Assembly: GCF_011742875.1 (NCBI RefSeq)
Contig: NZ_JAAQTL010000001.1
Location: forward strand, 1,178,001 to 1,242,000
Origin: Luteibacter yeojuensis
Lineage (GTDB): Bacteria; Pseudomonadota; Gammaproteobacteria; Xanthomonadales; Rhodanobacteraceae
Reading direction: 5' to 3'
Length of the DNA: 64,000 nt
The notes below the pieces were generated by a model. The model had not been told where the DNA came from and ran no database searches. It worked only from the letters and a program-made list of their open reading frames with translations. Shown piece after piece: positions 41,596 to 49,231 of this stretch. Position numbers and translations under genes: made by a program. The stretch's first letter is position 1, and each line of letters starts with the position of its first letter.

Positions 41596-42555
41596 GTGCT
41601 GATCATTCACCAACACGGGCAACACGAGAGCCCCATGCTATGGAAGCCCGGCATGGGCAAACCCCAGGCACCGATCTGGATCGACCTCATCGAACCCGAC
41701 GACGAGGAACGTCGCTGCGCCGCGGAGATCACCGGCCTGCGCGTTCCCGAACGGGGCGATATCGAGAGCCTGGCGATGTCCAGCCGGATCCGCACGGACG
41801 ACGACGCGATGTATCTGTCGATCCCGTATTTCGCCGACACCGGCAACAGCGATGCGGCCCCCGTGGGCATCGTGGTGACCAACCATGTACTGATGACACT
41901 GCGCTTCGAGGCCTCGCCCGCGTTCGACCTCGCCAGCGAGAGCTGCGACGCGCACCGATGGGATTCCAGCGCGGATGCACTGGCCACGCTGATCGAAGCG
42001 ATCGTGAACCTGGCCGCGAAACGCATGGAGGACGTCTCGGCCAAGCTGAAGAAGCTCTCCGACCGCGTCTTCACGCGGACCCGGATCGGCACCCCCGCGC
42101 TGCGCAATTGCATGCTCGAGGTAGGCCGCCTGGAAGGCGAACAGGCGCGCAACCGCTCCTCGATGCTGGGCGTGCAGCGCATCGTCTCGTTCGTCCGCGC
42201 CAAGAAGCCCGAGTGGATGTCCGACGACGTGGAAGTGCGCCTGCGCGTGGTGGAACACGACCTGCGTACCCTGGACGAGTTCGACGACCAGGTCACCAAC
42301 AAGCTGCAGTTCCTGCTCGACGCCAGTCTCGGCTTCATCAGCACCGACCAGAACCATGTGATGAAGGTGCTCACGGTCACCTCCGTGGCGACGATTCCTC
42401 CGGTGATCCTGGCCGGCATCTGGGGCATGAACTTCAAGCGGATGCCGGAACTGGACTGGAGCTTCGGCTATCCCATGGCGATCGCGGCCATCCTGGTCAG
42501 CATCCTGCTGCCCGTGCTGTTCTTCAAATGGCGGGGCTGGCTGGAAGGCGATTGA
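41596..42555 (+). CDS. CorA family divalent cation transporter
   Basis: A 319-residue magnesium/cobalt channel. The long cytoplasmic N-terminal domain and helical stalk (VGRLEGEQARNRSSMLGVQR... LRTLDEFDDQVTNKLQFLLDA) precede two C-terminal membrane helices. The signature GMN lies in AGIWGMNFKRMPELDW at the end of the first helix. The start is GTG. Ion selectivity within the family is not readable; corA is the likely name. Confidence 0.92.
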   Translation: MLIIHQHGQHESPMLWKPGMGKPQAPIWIDLIEPDDEERRCAAEITGLRVPERGDIESLAMSSRIRTDDDAMYLSIPYFADTGNSDAAPVGIVVTNHVLMTLRFEASPAFDLASESCDAHRWDSSADALATLIEAIVNLAAKRMEDVSAKLKKLSDRVFTRTRIGTPALRNCMLEVGRLEGEQARNRSSMLGVQRIVSFVRAKKPEWMSDDVEVRLRVVEHDLRTLDEFDDQVTNKLQFLLDASLGFISTDQNHVMKVLTVTSVATIPPVILAGIWGMNFKRMPELDWSFGYPMAIAAILVSILLPVLFFKWRGWLEGD

Positions 42556-42601
42556 CCGGACAGCCTCCCTACGCGATTCATTCACATTTGTGAAGAAGAC
42601 G

Positions 42602-42652
42602 AATGTGACCCCAATCACATTTTTTTACATTCTGCCGATTTCACCCTAAAGT
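42602..42652 (+). promoter_or_regulatory. Clp/CRP-type site and weak promoter upstream of the diguanylate cyclase gene
   Basis: AATGTGACCCCAATCACATT (42602-42621) contains TGTGA-N6-TCACA exactly, the CRP/Clp consensus, with flanking AA/TT also fitting. Downstream TAAAGT (42647-42652) is a 4/6 match to a -10 box with no -35, as expected of an activated promoter. The spacing puts the site about 40-50 bases before the start of transcription. A second 6-2-6 inverted repeat, TTCACATTTGTGAA, lies just upstream (42581-42594). Confidence 0.75.
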
Positions 42653-42659
42653 TAGCGGC

Positions 42660-42816
42660 TCACCGGCCGACATACCTACGTGGGTTGCCGTGCCTGGATC
42701 GCCGGACAGACGCACATGGGGCCCGCCACGGGGGTGCGCCCCTCTCGGGGGAGGGAGTGGTCGGTGCGAATCAACAGCCCATATCGCGACAGGTCGGCGG
42801 CGGGAAACGCGCCGTC
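42660..42816 (+). other. Long GC-rich leader of the diguanylate cyclase gene
   Basis: About 155 bases between the likely promoter and the start codon. It contains several overlapping G-runs and C-runs (for example GGGGCCC near 42719 and CGCCCCTCTCGGGGG near 42737) that could pair. A GEMM c-di-GMP riboswitch was looked for and not matched, so only a structured leader is suggested. Confidence 0.35.
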
Positions 42817-43887
42817 ATGAAAGCTCCGTGGCACGCCCTCGCCGGTACCTTGCCGGAATCGCGCCTGCTCGCCTCCGTGGCGGAGTTCACCCATCACCGC
42901 GACATCGATGCCCTCGACCACAGCATGGTGCTGTCGCTCGCGGAGCTGGTGGCGGTCAGCAGCGTCACGCTGTGCAAGCGCGGCGAGAGCCTCCAGCATC
43001 CGGTGGATTCCATCGTCGTGTGCTCGCGCAAGCCCGGCGGCGGGTTCGTGGTCGAGGCCATCGATCCGGGCCGCGAAGGCGATCCCATCGACACCATCGT
43101 GTGCGCCATGGAGACCCTCGAAGCCATCAGCGACGTGACCGAGGACGGCACCAGCCGGCTGGTCATTCCCATCCAGCGCGAGCACGCCGCCATCGGCGCG
43201 CTGATGCTCGAAGCGGAAGACTCGCTGGACGAGGTCCGCTCGATGGTGGAAGGCTTCGCCCGCATCTACGGCAACTACATCGCCCTGCTCAACGAAAGCG
43301 AGCGCGACAAGCTCACCGGCCTGTATAACCGGCGCAGCTTCGAACAGCGCCTGCAGCGGCTGCTGAAGCTCCAGCGCCAGCGCTCCCGCGGCGCCACGGC
43401 GGCAGGGAAGGAACAGCGCCAGTCTCCCGACGACGTATCCCAGCTTTTCCTGGCGATCCTCGATATCGACCACTTCAAACGGATCAACGACACCTACGGG
43501 CATGTGTATGGCGACGAGGTGATCCTCATGCTCGCCCAGCAGATGCGGGCCAGCTTCCGCCAGGGCGACGTGCTGTTCCGCTTCGGCGGCGAGGAGTTCG
43601 TGATGCTGATCGCGGCGCGCGACGAGGAGGCGGTGCACGTGGTGCTCGACCGCTTCCGCCGGTTCGTGGCGGGGCATGCCTACCCGCAGGTGGGGCACGT
43701 GACGGTCAGCATCGGCTATGCGCGGATCACCGAAAACGACTACCCGGAAATCGTGCTGGACCGTGCGGACAAGGCGTTGTACTTCGCCAAGCAGAACGGA
43801 CGCGACAGCGTGCATGGGTACGAGTCGCTGACGGCACGCGGCGAACTGGCGTCGCCGGTGGCTCTTGGCAGCATCGACCTGTTCTGA
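42817..43887 (+). CDS. Soluble diguanylate cyclase with GAF-like N-terminus
   Basis: A 356-residue protein without membrane segments. The N-terminal 155 residues form a GAF-like sensor domain (LAELVAVSSVTLCKRGES... TSRLVIPIQREHAAIGALMLEAED). The GGDEF domain has DKLTGLYNRRSFEQ, DIDHFKRINDTYGH and an intact GGEEF (257-261) with an RQGD I-site five residues before, so it should make c-di-GMP and be product-inhibited. A charged insertion (about 183-207, RQRSRGATAAGKEQRQ) interrupts the usual helix. The start at 42817 is by domain extent; the frame opens at 42685. A Clp-type site lies upstream. Confidence 0.9.
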   Translation: MKAPWHALAGTLPESRLLASVAEFTHHRDIDALDHSMVLSLAELVAVSSVTLCKRGESLQHPVDSIVVCSRKPGGGFVVEAIDPGREGDPIDTIVCAMETLEAISDVTEDGTSRLVIPIQREHAAIGALMLEAEDSLDEVRSMVEGFARIYGNYIALLNESERDKLTGLYNRRSFEQRLQRLLKLQRQRSRGATAAGKEQRQSPDDVSQLFLAILDIDHFKRINDTYGHVYGDEVILMLAQQMRASFRQGDVLFRFGGEEFVMLIAARDEEAVHVVLDRFRRFVAGHAYPQVGHVTVSIGYARITENDYPEIVLDRADKALYFAKQNGRDSVHGYESLTARGELASPVALGSIDLF

Positions 43888-43901
43888 AACCAGGAAAGTG
43901 C

Positions 43902-43983
43902 CGGAGCCGCCATGGCGGCGAGAAGCCGACAGAACAACGAGGCGGCGAGGCAAGCTGCCTCTCGCCGCTATGGCGGCTCCTAC
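43902..43983. repeat. REP-like palindromic repeat (copy 8)
   Basis: GGAGCCGCCATGGCGGCGAG (left) and CTCGCCGCTATGGCGGCTCC (right), ending CTCCTAC. On the minus strand its end supplies the TAG stop codon (43982-43980) of the AlkB-like gene, so the repeat overlaps coding sequence. Confidence 0.86.
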
Positions 43984-44606
43984 AGGACCCCGGGCTTGCG
44001 GGAGACATAGCGGCGACCGCCGGCCTCCCCGTGAGGCCGCACACGGAACGCCAGGCTGATACGCGGACCTACCTGCGCGCGCGTCTTCGGAATGCCGTGG
44101 TCGTAATGGAACTGGGTGGCGTAGCTCATCGTGAGCAGGCTGCCCGGCTCCATGTCGATATCGAAAGCGCGCTTCGGGGCCTCCCGCTCGCGCAGCGACA
44201 TCCGCCGAGTGGCTCCCAGCGATAGCAGCGCGATGGGAGCGCCTTCCGCCAGTTCCTCGAGGTGGTCGTTATGGGGTGCCACGCTGTCGCGGCCATCGCG
44301 GTAAAGGTTCAGGCCCACCGAGGTGAAAGGCACGCCGGTGTGCGCGATGACCTCCCTGCCCGCCTCGCCCAATACCGGCGGCAGATCGGGAGCGTCCAGC
44401 GCGTAATGCCGCACCAGCCGCGGCACGTCCACCTGGCGGCCATACATCGCGCGGCGTTGCGCCTCCCAAGGGACGCCGGCAAACAGGCTCGCGAACCATG
44501 CCTCGGCCTCGCCCGGCGCGACGAGCCCCGGCTCGTAAGCGAACCGCCCGTGCTCGTCGTCGACGATCACGAGCGGCTCGGCCGCGAAAAGACCGCCTTG
44601 CGCCAT
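43980..44606 (-). CDS. AlkB-like 2-oxoglutarate/Fe(II) dioxygenase
   Basis: A 208-residue enzyme expected to remove alkyl groups from DNA or RNA bases. The iron ligands His112 and Asp114 lie in APHNDHLEEL, distal His170 in FHYDHGIPKT, and the 2-oxoglutarate Arg182 with Arg188 in GPRISLAFR. NLYRDGRDSVAPHND is the usual lead-in. It resembles the AlkB family of ALKBH2/3 type more than classical E. coli AlkB. The stop codon is inside a REP element. It is 7 bases from the SodC gene. Confidence 0.9.
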   Translation of the reverse strand: MAQGGLFAAEPLVIVDDEHGRFAYEPGLVAPGEAEAWFASLFAGVPWEAQRRAMYGRQVDVPRLVRHYALDAPDLPPVLGEAGREVIAHTGVPFTSVGLNLYRDGRDSVAPHNDHLEELAEGAPIALLSLGATRRMSLREREAPKRAFDIDMEPGSLLTMSYATQFHYDHGIPKTRAQVGPRISLAFRVRPHGEAGGRRYVSRKPGVL

Positions 44607-44613
44607 GGCTTCC

Positions 44614-45144
44614 TTACTTGATCACGCCGCAGGCGATGCGCGCGCCGCCGCCGCCGAGCGGCTGCGGCTTGTCGGAGTAGTTGTCGCCGCCCGCATGGAT
44701 CATCAGCGCGTGGCCCTTCAGTGTGGCCAGCGTCTTCAGGCGCGGCGCGGTGACCGCCGTGGTGTCGGTGCCGTCGGCACCGACGACGAGCTTCGGCAGG
44801 TCGCCTTCGTGACCGGCGGTGGAATCCGGACCTTCGTGCATGCCGGTGTGCGCCGGGTCGTAATGGCCGCCCGCGGCGATCGCGGCACCCATCTTTCCGT
44901 CCTTCTCGCCGGGCGCGCAACTCGGCTTCTCGTGCAGGTGGAAACCGTGCTCTCCCGGCGGCAGGCCCTTGAGATCGGGCGTGAAGACGAGGCCTTGCGC
45001 GCTTTCGGTCACGACGATCCTGCCGACCGAGGCGCCTTCCCCATTGGCGGTGACGAGGGTCATCGGCACGGTCACGCTCTTGTCGGCGGCGTGTGCGCCG
45101 GCGCAAACGAGCAACCCGGCCATGGCAACGGCAATACGGTTCAT
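44614..45144 (-). CDS. sodC: Periplasmic Cu-Zn superoxide dismutase
   Basis: A 176-residue exported enzyme that dismutates superoxide in the periplasm. Signal peptide MNRIAVAMAGLLVCAGAHA. Copper ligands are in HGFHLHE, zinc ligands in GGHYDPAHTGMHEG... HEGDLP, the later copper His in MIHAGGDNYSDKP, and the disulfide cysteines in KPSCAPGE and ARIACGVI. The C-terminal PLGGGGARIACGVIK is the standard signature. It is probably co-transcribed with the AlkB-like gene. Confidence 0.96.
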   Translation of the reverse strand: MNRIAVAMAGLLVCAGAHAADKSVTVPMTLVTANGEGASVGRIVVTESAQGLVFTPDLKGLPPGEHGFHLHEKPSCAPGEKDGKMGAAIAAGGHYDPAHTGMHEGPDSTAGHEGDLPKLVVGADGTDTTAVTAPRLKTLATLKGHALMIHAGGDNYSDKPQPLGGGGARIACGVIK

Positions 45145-45196
45145 CGCGCACTCCTGGGATTCGAGGGAACCCCGATACTACTACTCTGTAGCAGCC

Positions 45197-45895
45197 TTAC
45201 AGGAAGATGCGGGCGGTATCTTCGATCGTCAGCGGGCGCCATTCGCCCGGAGCCAGGCCATCGAGCGTGAGGCCTCCCAGGGCCACACGCTCCAGCGTCT
45301 CCACGTGGTTGCCCACCGCCGCGAACATGCGGCGCACCTGGTGATAGCGGCCCTCGATGAGCGTGAGGCGCGCGCGGCGCGGGCCGAGCACCTCCAGCAC
45401 GGCGGGCTCCAGCGGGTCCGTTTCGCCCTCCAGCATCAGCGTCCCGGCGGCGAAGGTCGCGGCCTCGTCGCCGCGCAGGTCGGCGGCCAGGGTGGCCTCG
45501 TACACCTTCGTCACCGCGGCCTTCGGCGAGATGATCCGGTGCAGCAGCTGCCCGTCGTCGGTGAAGAGCAACAGGCCCGACGTGTCGCGATCGAGCCGCC
45601 CCACCGTCGACAGCACCGGGTTGCGCAGCGCGAAGCGCGGCGGCAGAAGGTCGTAGACGAGACGACCCACGTCCTTGCGCGAGCAGGTGTATCCCGTGGG
45701 CTTGTTGAGCATGAGCAGCATGCCCTGCGGCGGATCGAGCGGTTCGCCGTCGAAACGCACGTCGGCGTGTTCGACCTTGTCGTCGGCGTACAGCACCTCG
45801 CCCGCGGCGTCGGTGACCAGGCCTTCGCGGAACATCGCGGCAACCTGCTTGCGGCTGCCGTAGCCGAGGTTCGCCAGCAGGCGGACGAGTTTCAT
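45197..45895 (-). CDS. rsuA: 16S rRNA pseudouridine synthase RsuA-like
   Basis: A 232-residue pseudouridine synthase with an N-terminal S4 RNA-binding domain (RLLANLGYGSRKQVAAMFREGLV) and catalytic Asp102 in GRLDRDTSGLLLFT. KPTGYTCS, KVYEATL and RYHQVRRMFAAVGNHVETLER are typical of the RsuA branch that modifies 16S position 516. The start ATG overlaps the stop of the upstream RsmC-like gene (ATGA); a much longer open frame (to 48103) covers the overlap but is not protein-like there. Confidence 0.92.
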   Translation of the reverse strand: MKLVRLLANLGYGSRKQVAAMFREGLVTDAAGEVLYADDKVEHADVRFDGEPLDPPQGMLLMLNKPTGYTCSRKDVGRLVYDLLPPRFALRNPVLSTVGRLDRDTSGLLLFTDDGQLLHRIISPKAAVTKVYEATLAADLRGDEAATFAAGTLMLEGETDPLEPAVLEVLGPRRARLTLIEGRYHQVRRMFAAVGNHVETLERVALGGLTLDGLAPGEWRPLTIEDTARIFL

Positions 45896-46950
45896 CGGCG
45901 GGGCTCCCTGGCTTCGACAACCTTGAAACCGTCCCGCTCGACGACGGTGCGCACGCTGGCGAAGCAGGCGTCGAGCGTGGCCTCGTAGGCGAGGTGGCGA
46001 TTGGCGACCATCCAGAAGCTGCCGTCTCCGGCAAGCCCCCGGGCGGCCGCCGCGATGAACGCGCGGCCCAGCGAAGGATCGTCGGCGCGTCCCTGGTGGA
46101 AAGGCGGATTCGCCACGATGACGTCGTAACCCGCGTCGATGCCCTCGGCAACGTCTTGCCAGCGCACGCTCGTGGCGATCGCGCGGCCACATCGCGCCAC
46201 CGCGTCGGCGAGGTTCCTCCGGGCGGACTCCAGCGCGCGTGCTTCGGCTTCGTAGAGGTCCACGGCCGTCACCGCGTCGCATCGCGCGACGATTTCGCAG
46301 GCGAGATAACCGAAACCGGCGCCAAGGTCCGCCACGCGACCCTTGAGCGAGGCGGGCAGGACACTCGCCAGAAGGGCCGAAGCCGTGTCGACGCGATCCC
46401 ATGCGAACAGGCCTCGGCGCGTCGTGAAGCGCCCGTCCGCCGTCGGAAGGGGCGCGTCCAGGGCGAGCCATGCGTCCAGCAATGCCGGCACCGGCGTCGC
46501 GCCCGGGCGCGTCCAGAAGACACGGCATTTGTGCTTCGAGAGGCAGGCGACGCCGCCGGCGAGCAGCGCGAGGTCGGCCTCGGCGGTCTTGGCGCCTTCC
46601 GCGTTGGCCACGCTGGCGACGACGACGCCGGTGGCGTCGACGTGGGACATGGCCTGCGCGAAGAGCGCGCGCGATTCTTCGCGCTGGCGCGTCGGCAGCA
46701 CCATCACCATGCCGTAGCGTCCTTCCGGGATCTCCGGCACCACCGTGAAGCCGGAGCGTGCCAGGCCATCCGCCGCCGGCTTGAACGACTGCTGCAAGGT
46801 CCAGCCCGGCCGGCGCTTCTCGCGCAGCGCGAAGCCGTCGCGGGCGCGCAGCATGAGCAGCCTGCCGTCGCCGGGCAGGGTCAGTTCGCCCGTGGCGAAC
46901 GGCACGAACAGCGCCTCGAGGGCGGCGTCGGAAGCGGAACCTGCGGACAA
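45892..46950 (-). CDS. RsmC-like 16S rRNA methyltransferase
   Basis: A 352-residue tandem-domain class I methyltransferase. The N-terminal half is a degenerate copy of the fold. The C-terminal half has the SAM-binding motif VADLGAGFGYLACEI and catalytic NPPFHQGR, both typical of RsmC (m2G1207 of 16S rRNA). Translational coupling to rsuA (4-base overlap) links two small-subunit rRNA modification enzymes. It is shorter in its N-terminal part than E. coli RsmC by eye, so the gene symbol is withheld. Confidence 0.88.
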   Translation of the reverse strand: MSAGSASDAALEALFVPFATGELTLPGDGRLLMLRARDGFALREKRRPGWTLQQSFKPAADGLARSGFTVVPEIPEGRYGMVMVLPTRQREESRALFAQAMSHVDATGVVVASVANAEGAKTAEADLALLAGGVACLSKHKCRVFWTRPGATPVPALLDAWLALDAPLPTADGRFTTRRGLFAWDRVDTASALLASVLPASLKGRVADLGAGFGYLACEIVARCDAVTAVDLYEAEARALESARRNLADAVARCGRAIATSVRWQDVAEGIDAGYDVIVANPPFHQGRADDPSLGRAFIAAAARGLAGDGSFWMVANRHLAYEATLDACFASVRTVVERDGFKVVEAREPRR

Positions 46951-46986
46951 CGCGAGGGCCTCGATCGAAAAGGTGGACCGGGGATT

Positions 46987-48540
46987 CTAGCTGCTGCAGG
47001 AAAGCATGGAGCACCCGACGCGTTCCCGCGCCCATGCCGGGCGGCGCCCCGCCAGGTGGTCCCTGCCCGGCTGTTCGTCGTACGGACGGCGCAGGGTGTC
47101 GAGCAGTTCGTGGATGCCCGCTTCGTCGCCCTGCTCCGCCCGGTCGATGGCCTGCTGGGCGAGGTAATTGCGCAGCACGTATCGCGGGTTGCTCGCATGC
47201 ATCAAGGCCAGACGTTCTTCCGCGGGCGCCCCTTCGGCCCGAACCCGTTCGGCGTAGCGTCGCAGCCAGGCCTGCAACGGCTCCTCGACGGCGAGGCGTC
47301 CGGCCTCCTCGTAGAAGGCGGCACCCACGGTGCCCGTCCGCGGGTCGGCCAGGTCCAGCAAGGCGAGGTCGCGGAAAAAGATCGTCATGTCCATCCCGCC
47401 GGCCAGCAACAGGCCGCGAAGGTCGGCCACCAGCGACTCGTCGCCGCCCTGCGAGCCGAGAAGACCCAGCTTCGCCGCCGAGAAGGCCGCGTCCGTCGCC
47501 TCGAAGGTCTCCACGTAACGGTCCAGTCCCGCCTGCAGCGGTTCCACGCCGTCGAAAAGCGGCGACAAGGCCTGCGCGAGCCGCTGGAGGTTCCAGTAGC
47601 CCACCTGCGGCTGCTGGCCGAAGCGATAGCGGCGATGCATGCGGTCCGTGGTATTGGGCGTCCAGTCCGGATCGAAATCGTCGATCCATCCATACGGACC
47701 GTAGTCGATGGTGAGGCCGAGTATCGACATGTTGTCGGTGTTCATCACGCCATGCACGAAACCCACCCGCATCCACTGGGCCATGAGCACGGCCGTGCGT
47801 TCGCACACTTCCGCGAAGAAGGCGGCGTATCCGTCGACCGGGGGAAGAGCCGCGAACTGCGGATAGTGCGTGGCGACGGTGAAATCCACCAGGCGGCGCA
47901 GGAGGTCGACATCCCCGCGCGACGACGGAAGCTCGTAGGTTCCGAAGCGCAGGAACGACGGTGCCACGCGGCAGACGATGGCACCCGGCTCCGGTGCCGG
48001 ATGGCCGTCGTACATGACATCGCGCAGCACGCTCTCGCCCGTGGCGACCAGCGACAGCGCGCGCGTCGTGGGCACGCCGAGGTGATGCATGGCCTCGCTG
48101 CACAGGAACTCGCGGATGGACGAACGCAATACCGCCCGACCGTCGGCGCCCCGCGAGTACGGCGTGCGGCCCGCACCCTTCAACTGGACTTCCTGGCGGC
48201 CGTGTCGGTCCGTGAGGATCTCGCCGAGCCCGATGGCGCGGCCGTCGCCGAGCTGGCCCGCCCAGTGTCCGAACTGGTGACCGCCGTAGGCCATGGCGTA
48301 GCCGGTCATGCCCGGCCAGCGCGCATTGCCGGCGAATACCGCGGCGAAGTCGGGGGCGTCAGGGTCGATGCCGAGCATGCCGGCGACCTCGCCGGATACC
48401 GCGATCGTCCGGGGTGCCGGCACCGGTGTCGGCTCCACCCAGGAGAACGCCACGCCGGCGACCTGGCGCGGCGTGTTCGAGGTCTCGGGATCGGCCGGGA
48501 GTTCGCGGACGAAGGCGTTGTCGAAACGGAGGTCGGTCAT
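46987..48540 (-). CDS. selO: SelO family protein AMPylase (YdiU, UPF0061)
   Basis: A 517-residue pseudokinase that transfers AMP to protein Ser/Thr/Tyr. Matches include [81 protein letters not shown] and the C-terminal CSMLSCSS, where eukaryotic homologues carry selenocysteine and bacteria Cys. ATG 48540 is preferred because the homology starts there; the frame is open to 49203. It lies 36 bases upstream of the rsmC-like gene. Confidence 0.95.
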   Translation of the reverse strand: MTDLRFDNAFVRELPADPETSNTPRQVAGVAFSWVEPTPVPAPRTIAVSGEVAGMLGIDPDAPDFAAVFAGNARWPGMTGYAMAYGGHQFGHWAGQLGDGRAIGLGEILTDRHGRQEVQLKGAGRTPYSRGADGRAVLRSSIREFLCSEAMHHLGVPTTRALSLVATGESVLRDVMYDGHPAPEPGAIVCRVAPSFLRFGTYELPSSRGDVDLLRRLVDFTVATHYPQFAALPPVDGYAAFFAEVCERTAVLMAQWMRVGFVHGVMNTDNMSILGLTIDYGPYGWIDDFDPDWTPNTTDRMHRRYRFGQQPQVGYWNLQRLAQALSPLFDGVEPLQAGLDRYVETFEATDAAFSAAKLGLLGSQGGDESLVADLRGLLLAGGMDMTIFFRDLALLDLADPRTGTVGAAFYEEAGRLAVEEPLQAWLRRYAERVRAEGAPAEERLALMHASNPRYVLRNYLAQQAIDRAEQGDEAGIHELLDTLRRPYDEQPGRDHLAGRRPAWARERVGCSMLSCSS

Positions 48541-48607
48541 TCCTCCGATATCCGGGCGGCGCCCGGCACATGCAAGGTTGCCCTCCAACTCGTGCACACT
48601 AGCCACC

Positions 48608-49231
48608 ATGCGCATCCTCTCCTCCACCCTGGCCCTGCTTGCGATCCCGGTCCTGTCCGCGGGTGCCGAGCCGGTGGCCGTGCCGCGCAGCGACAAGACG
48701 CTGGTGGAAATCATCAACGCCACCATGGGCACCCTGCCCAATGCCATGGACGCCTTGTCGGCCAAGCTGCCGGGCGGCCTGCATCCCACGTTCGACGCCC
48801 CGCCGCAGATCGTGCGCAGCACCCCCTTCATCACCCGGGACGGCTTCCGCGTGAGCGCCTTTGAAGCCCGCGGCATGGACGAGGGGGGCGACGTGCCCAT
48901 CGTCCGCTTTACGTCCATCCAGCTCGAACAGCGTCCCTGCTTCCAGCGTTCGGGACTGGACGAGGCGTTCCATGCCCCGAAATCCGAGACCGCGCTGCCC
49001 GCCGCGCCGTCGATGCTGCCCAACCGATACCTGGTGATGCAGATGCCCTGGGGTCGGCTTTCGTTCGGCACCTCGCAGGAAAGCGGCGGCTGCGTCATCG
49101 CCATCGTCGGCGACGCCACTGGCGGCCTGCCTGGCCTGCGCATGCCGTTGCCGCAACCGACCACCGTGCCGGGCATGCCCGACCTGCGCCGCACCTGGCC
49201 CATGGCCGTCGGGGCCTACTCCTCGGAGTGA
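48608..49231 (+). CDS. Secreted hypothetical protein
   Basis: A 207-residue protein with a signal peptide ([20 protein letters not shown]). The mature part includes [46 protein letters not shown] and [11 protein letters not shown]..., with two cysteines that could form a disulfide ([12 protein letters not shown]). No family is recognised. It is divergent from selO (67 bases apart) and its 3' end overlaps the opposing PAS-GGDEF-EAL gene by 16 bases. The ATG is placed by the signal peptide. Confidence 0.75.
   Translation: MRILSSTLALLAIPVLSAGAEPVAVPRSDKTLVEIINATMGTLPNAMDALSAKLPGGLHPTFDAPPQIVRSTPFITRDGFRVSAFEARGMDEGGDVPIVRFTSIQLEQRPCFQRSGLDEAFHAPKSETALPAAPSMLPNRYLVMQMPWGRLSFGTSQESGGCVIAIVGDATGGLPGLRMPLPQPTTVPGMPDLRRTWPMAVGAYSSE

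Noticed and set aside
42660..42816. GEMM c-di-GMP riboswitch in the leader of the diguanylate cyclase gene
   Set aside because: CGCACA followed by G-runs looked tempting, but the conserved GGGCAAACC and the second-arm motif are not present in order.
45197..48103. 968-codon minus frame covering rsuA, the rsmC-like gene and much of selO
   Set aside because: Only the last 232 codons are protein-like (RsuA). The rest is a shadow of RsmC-like and SelO, both recognisable in their own frames.
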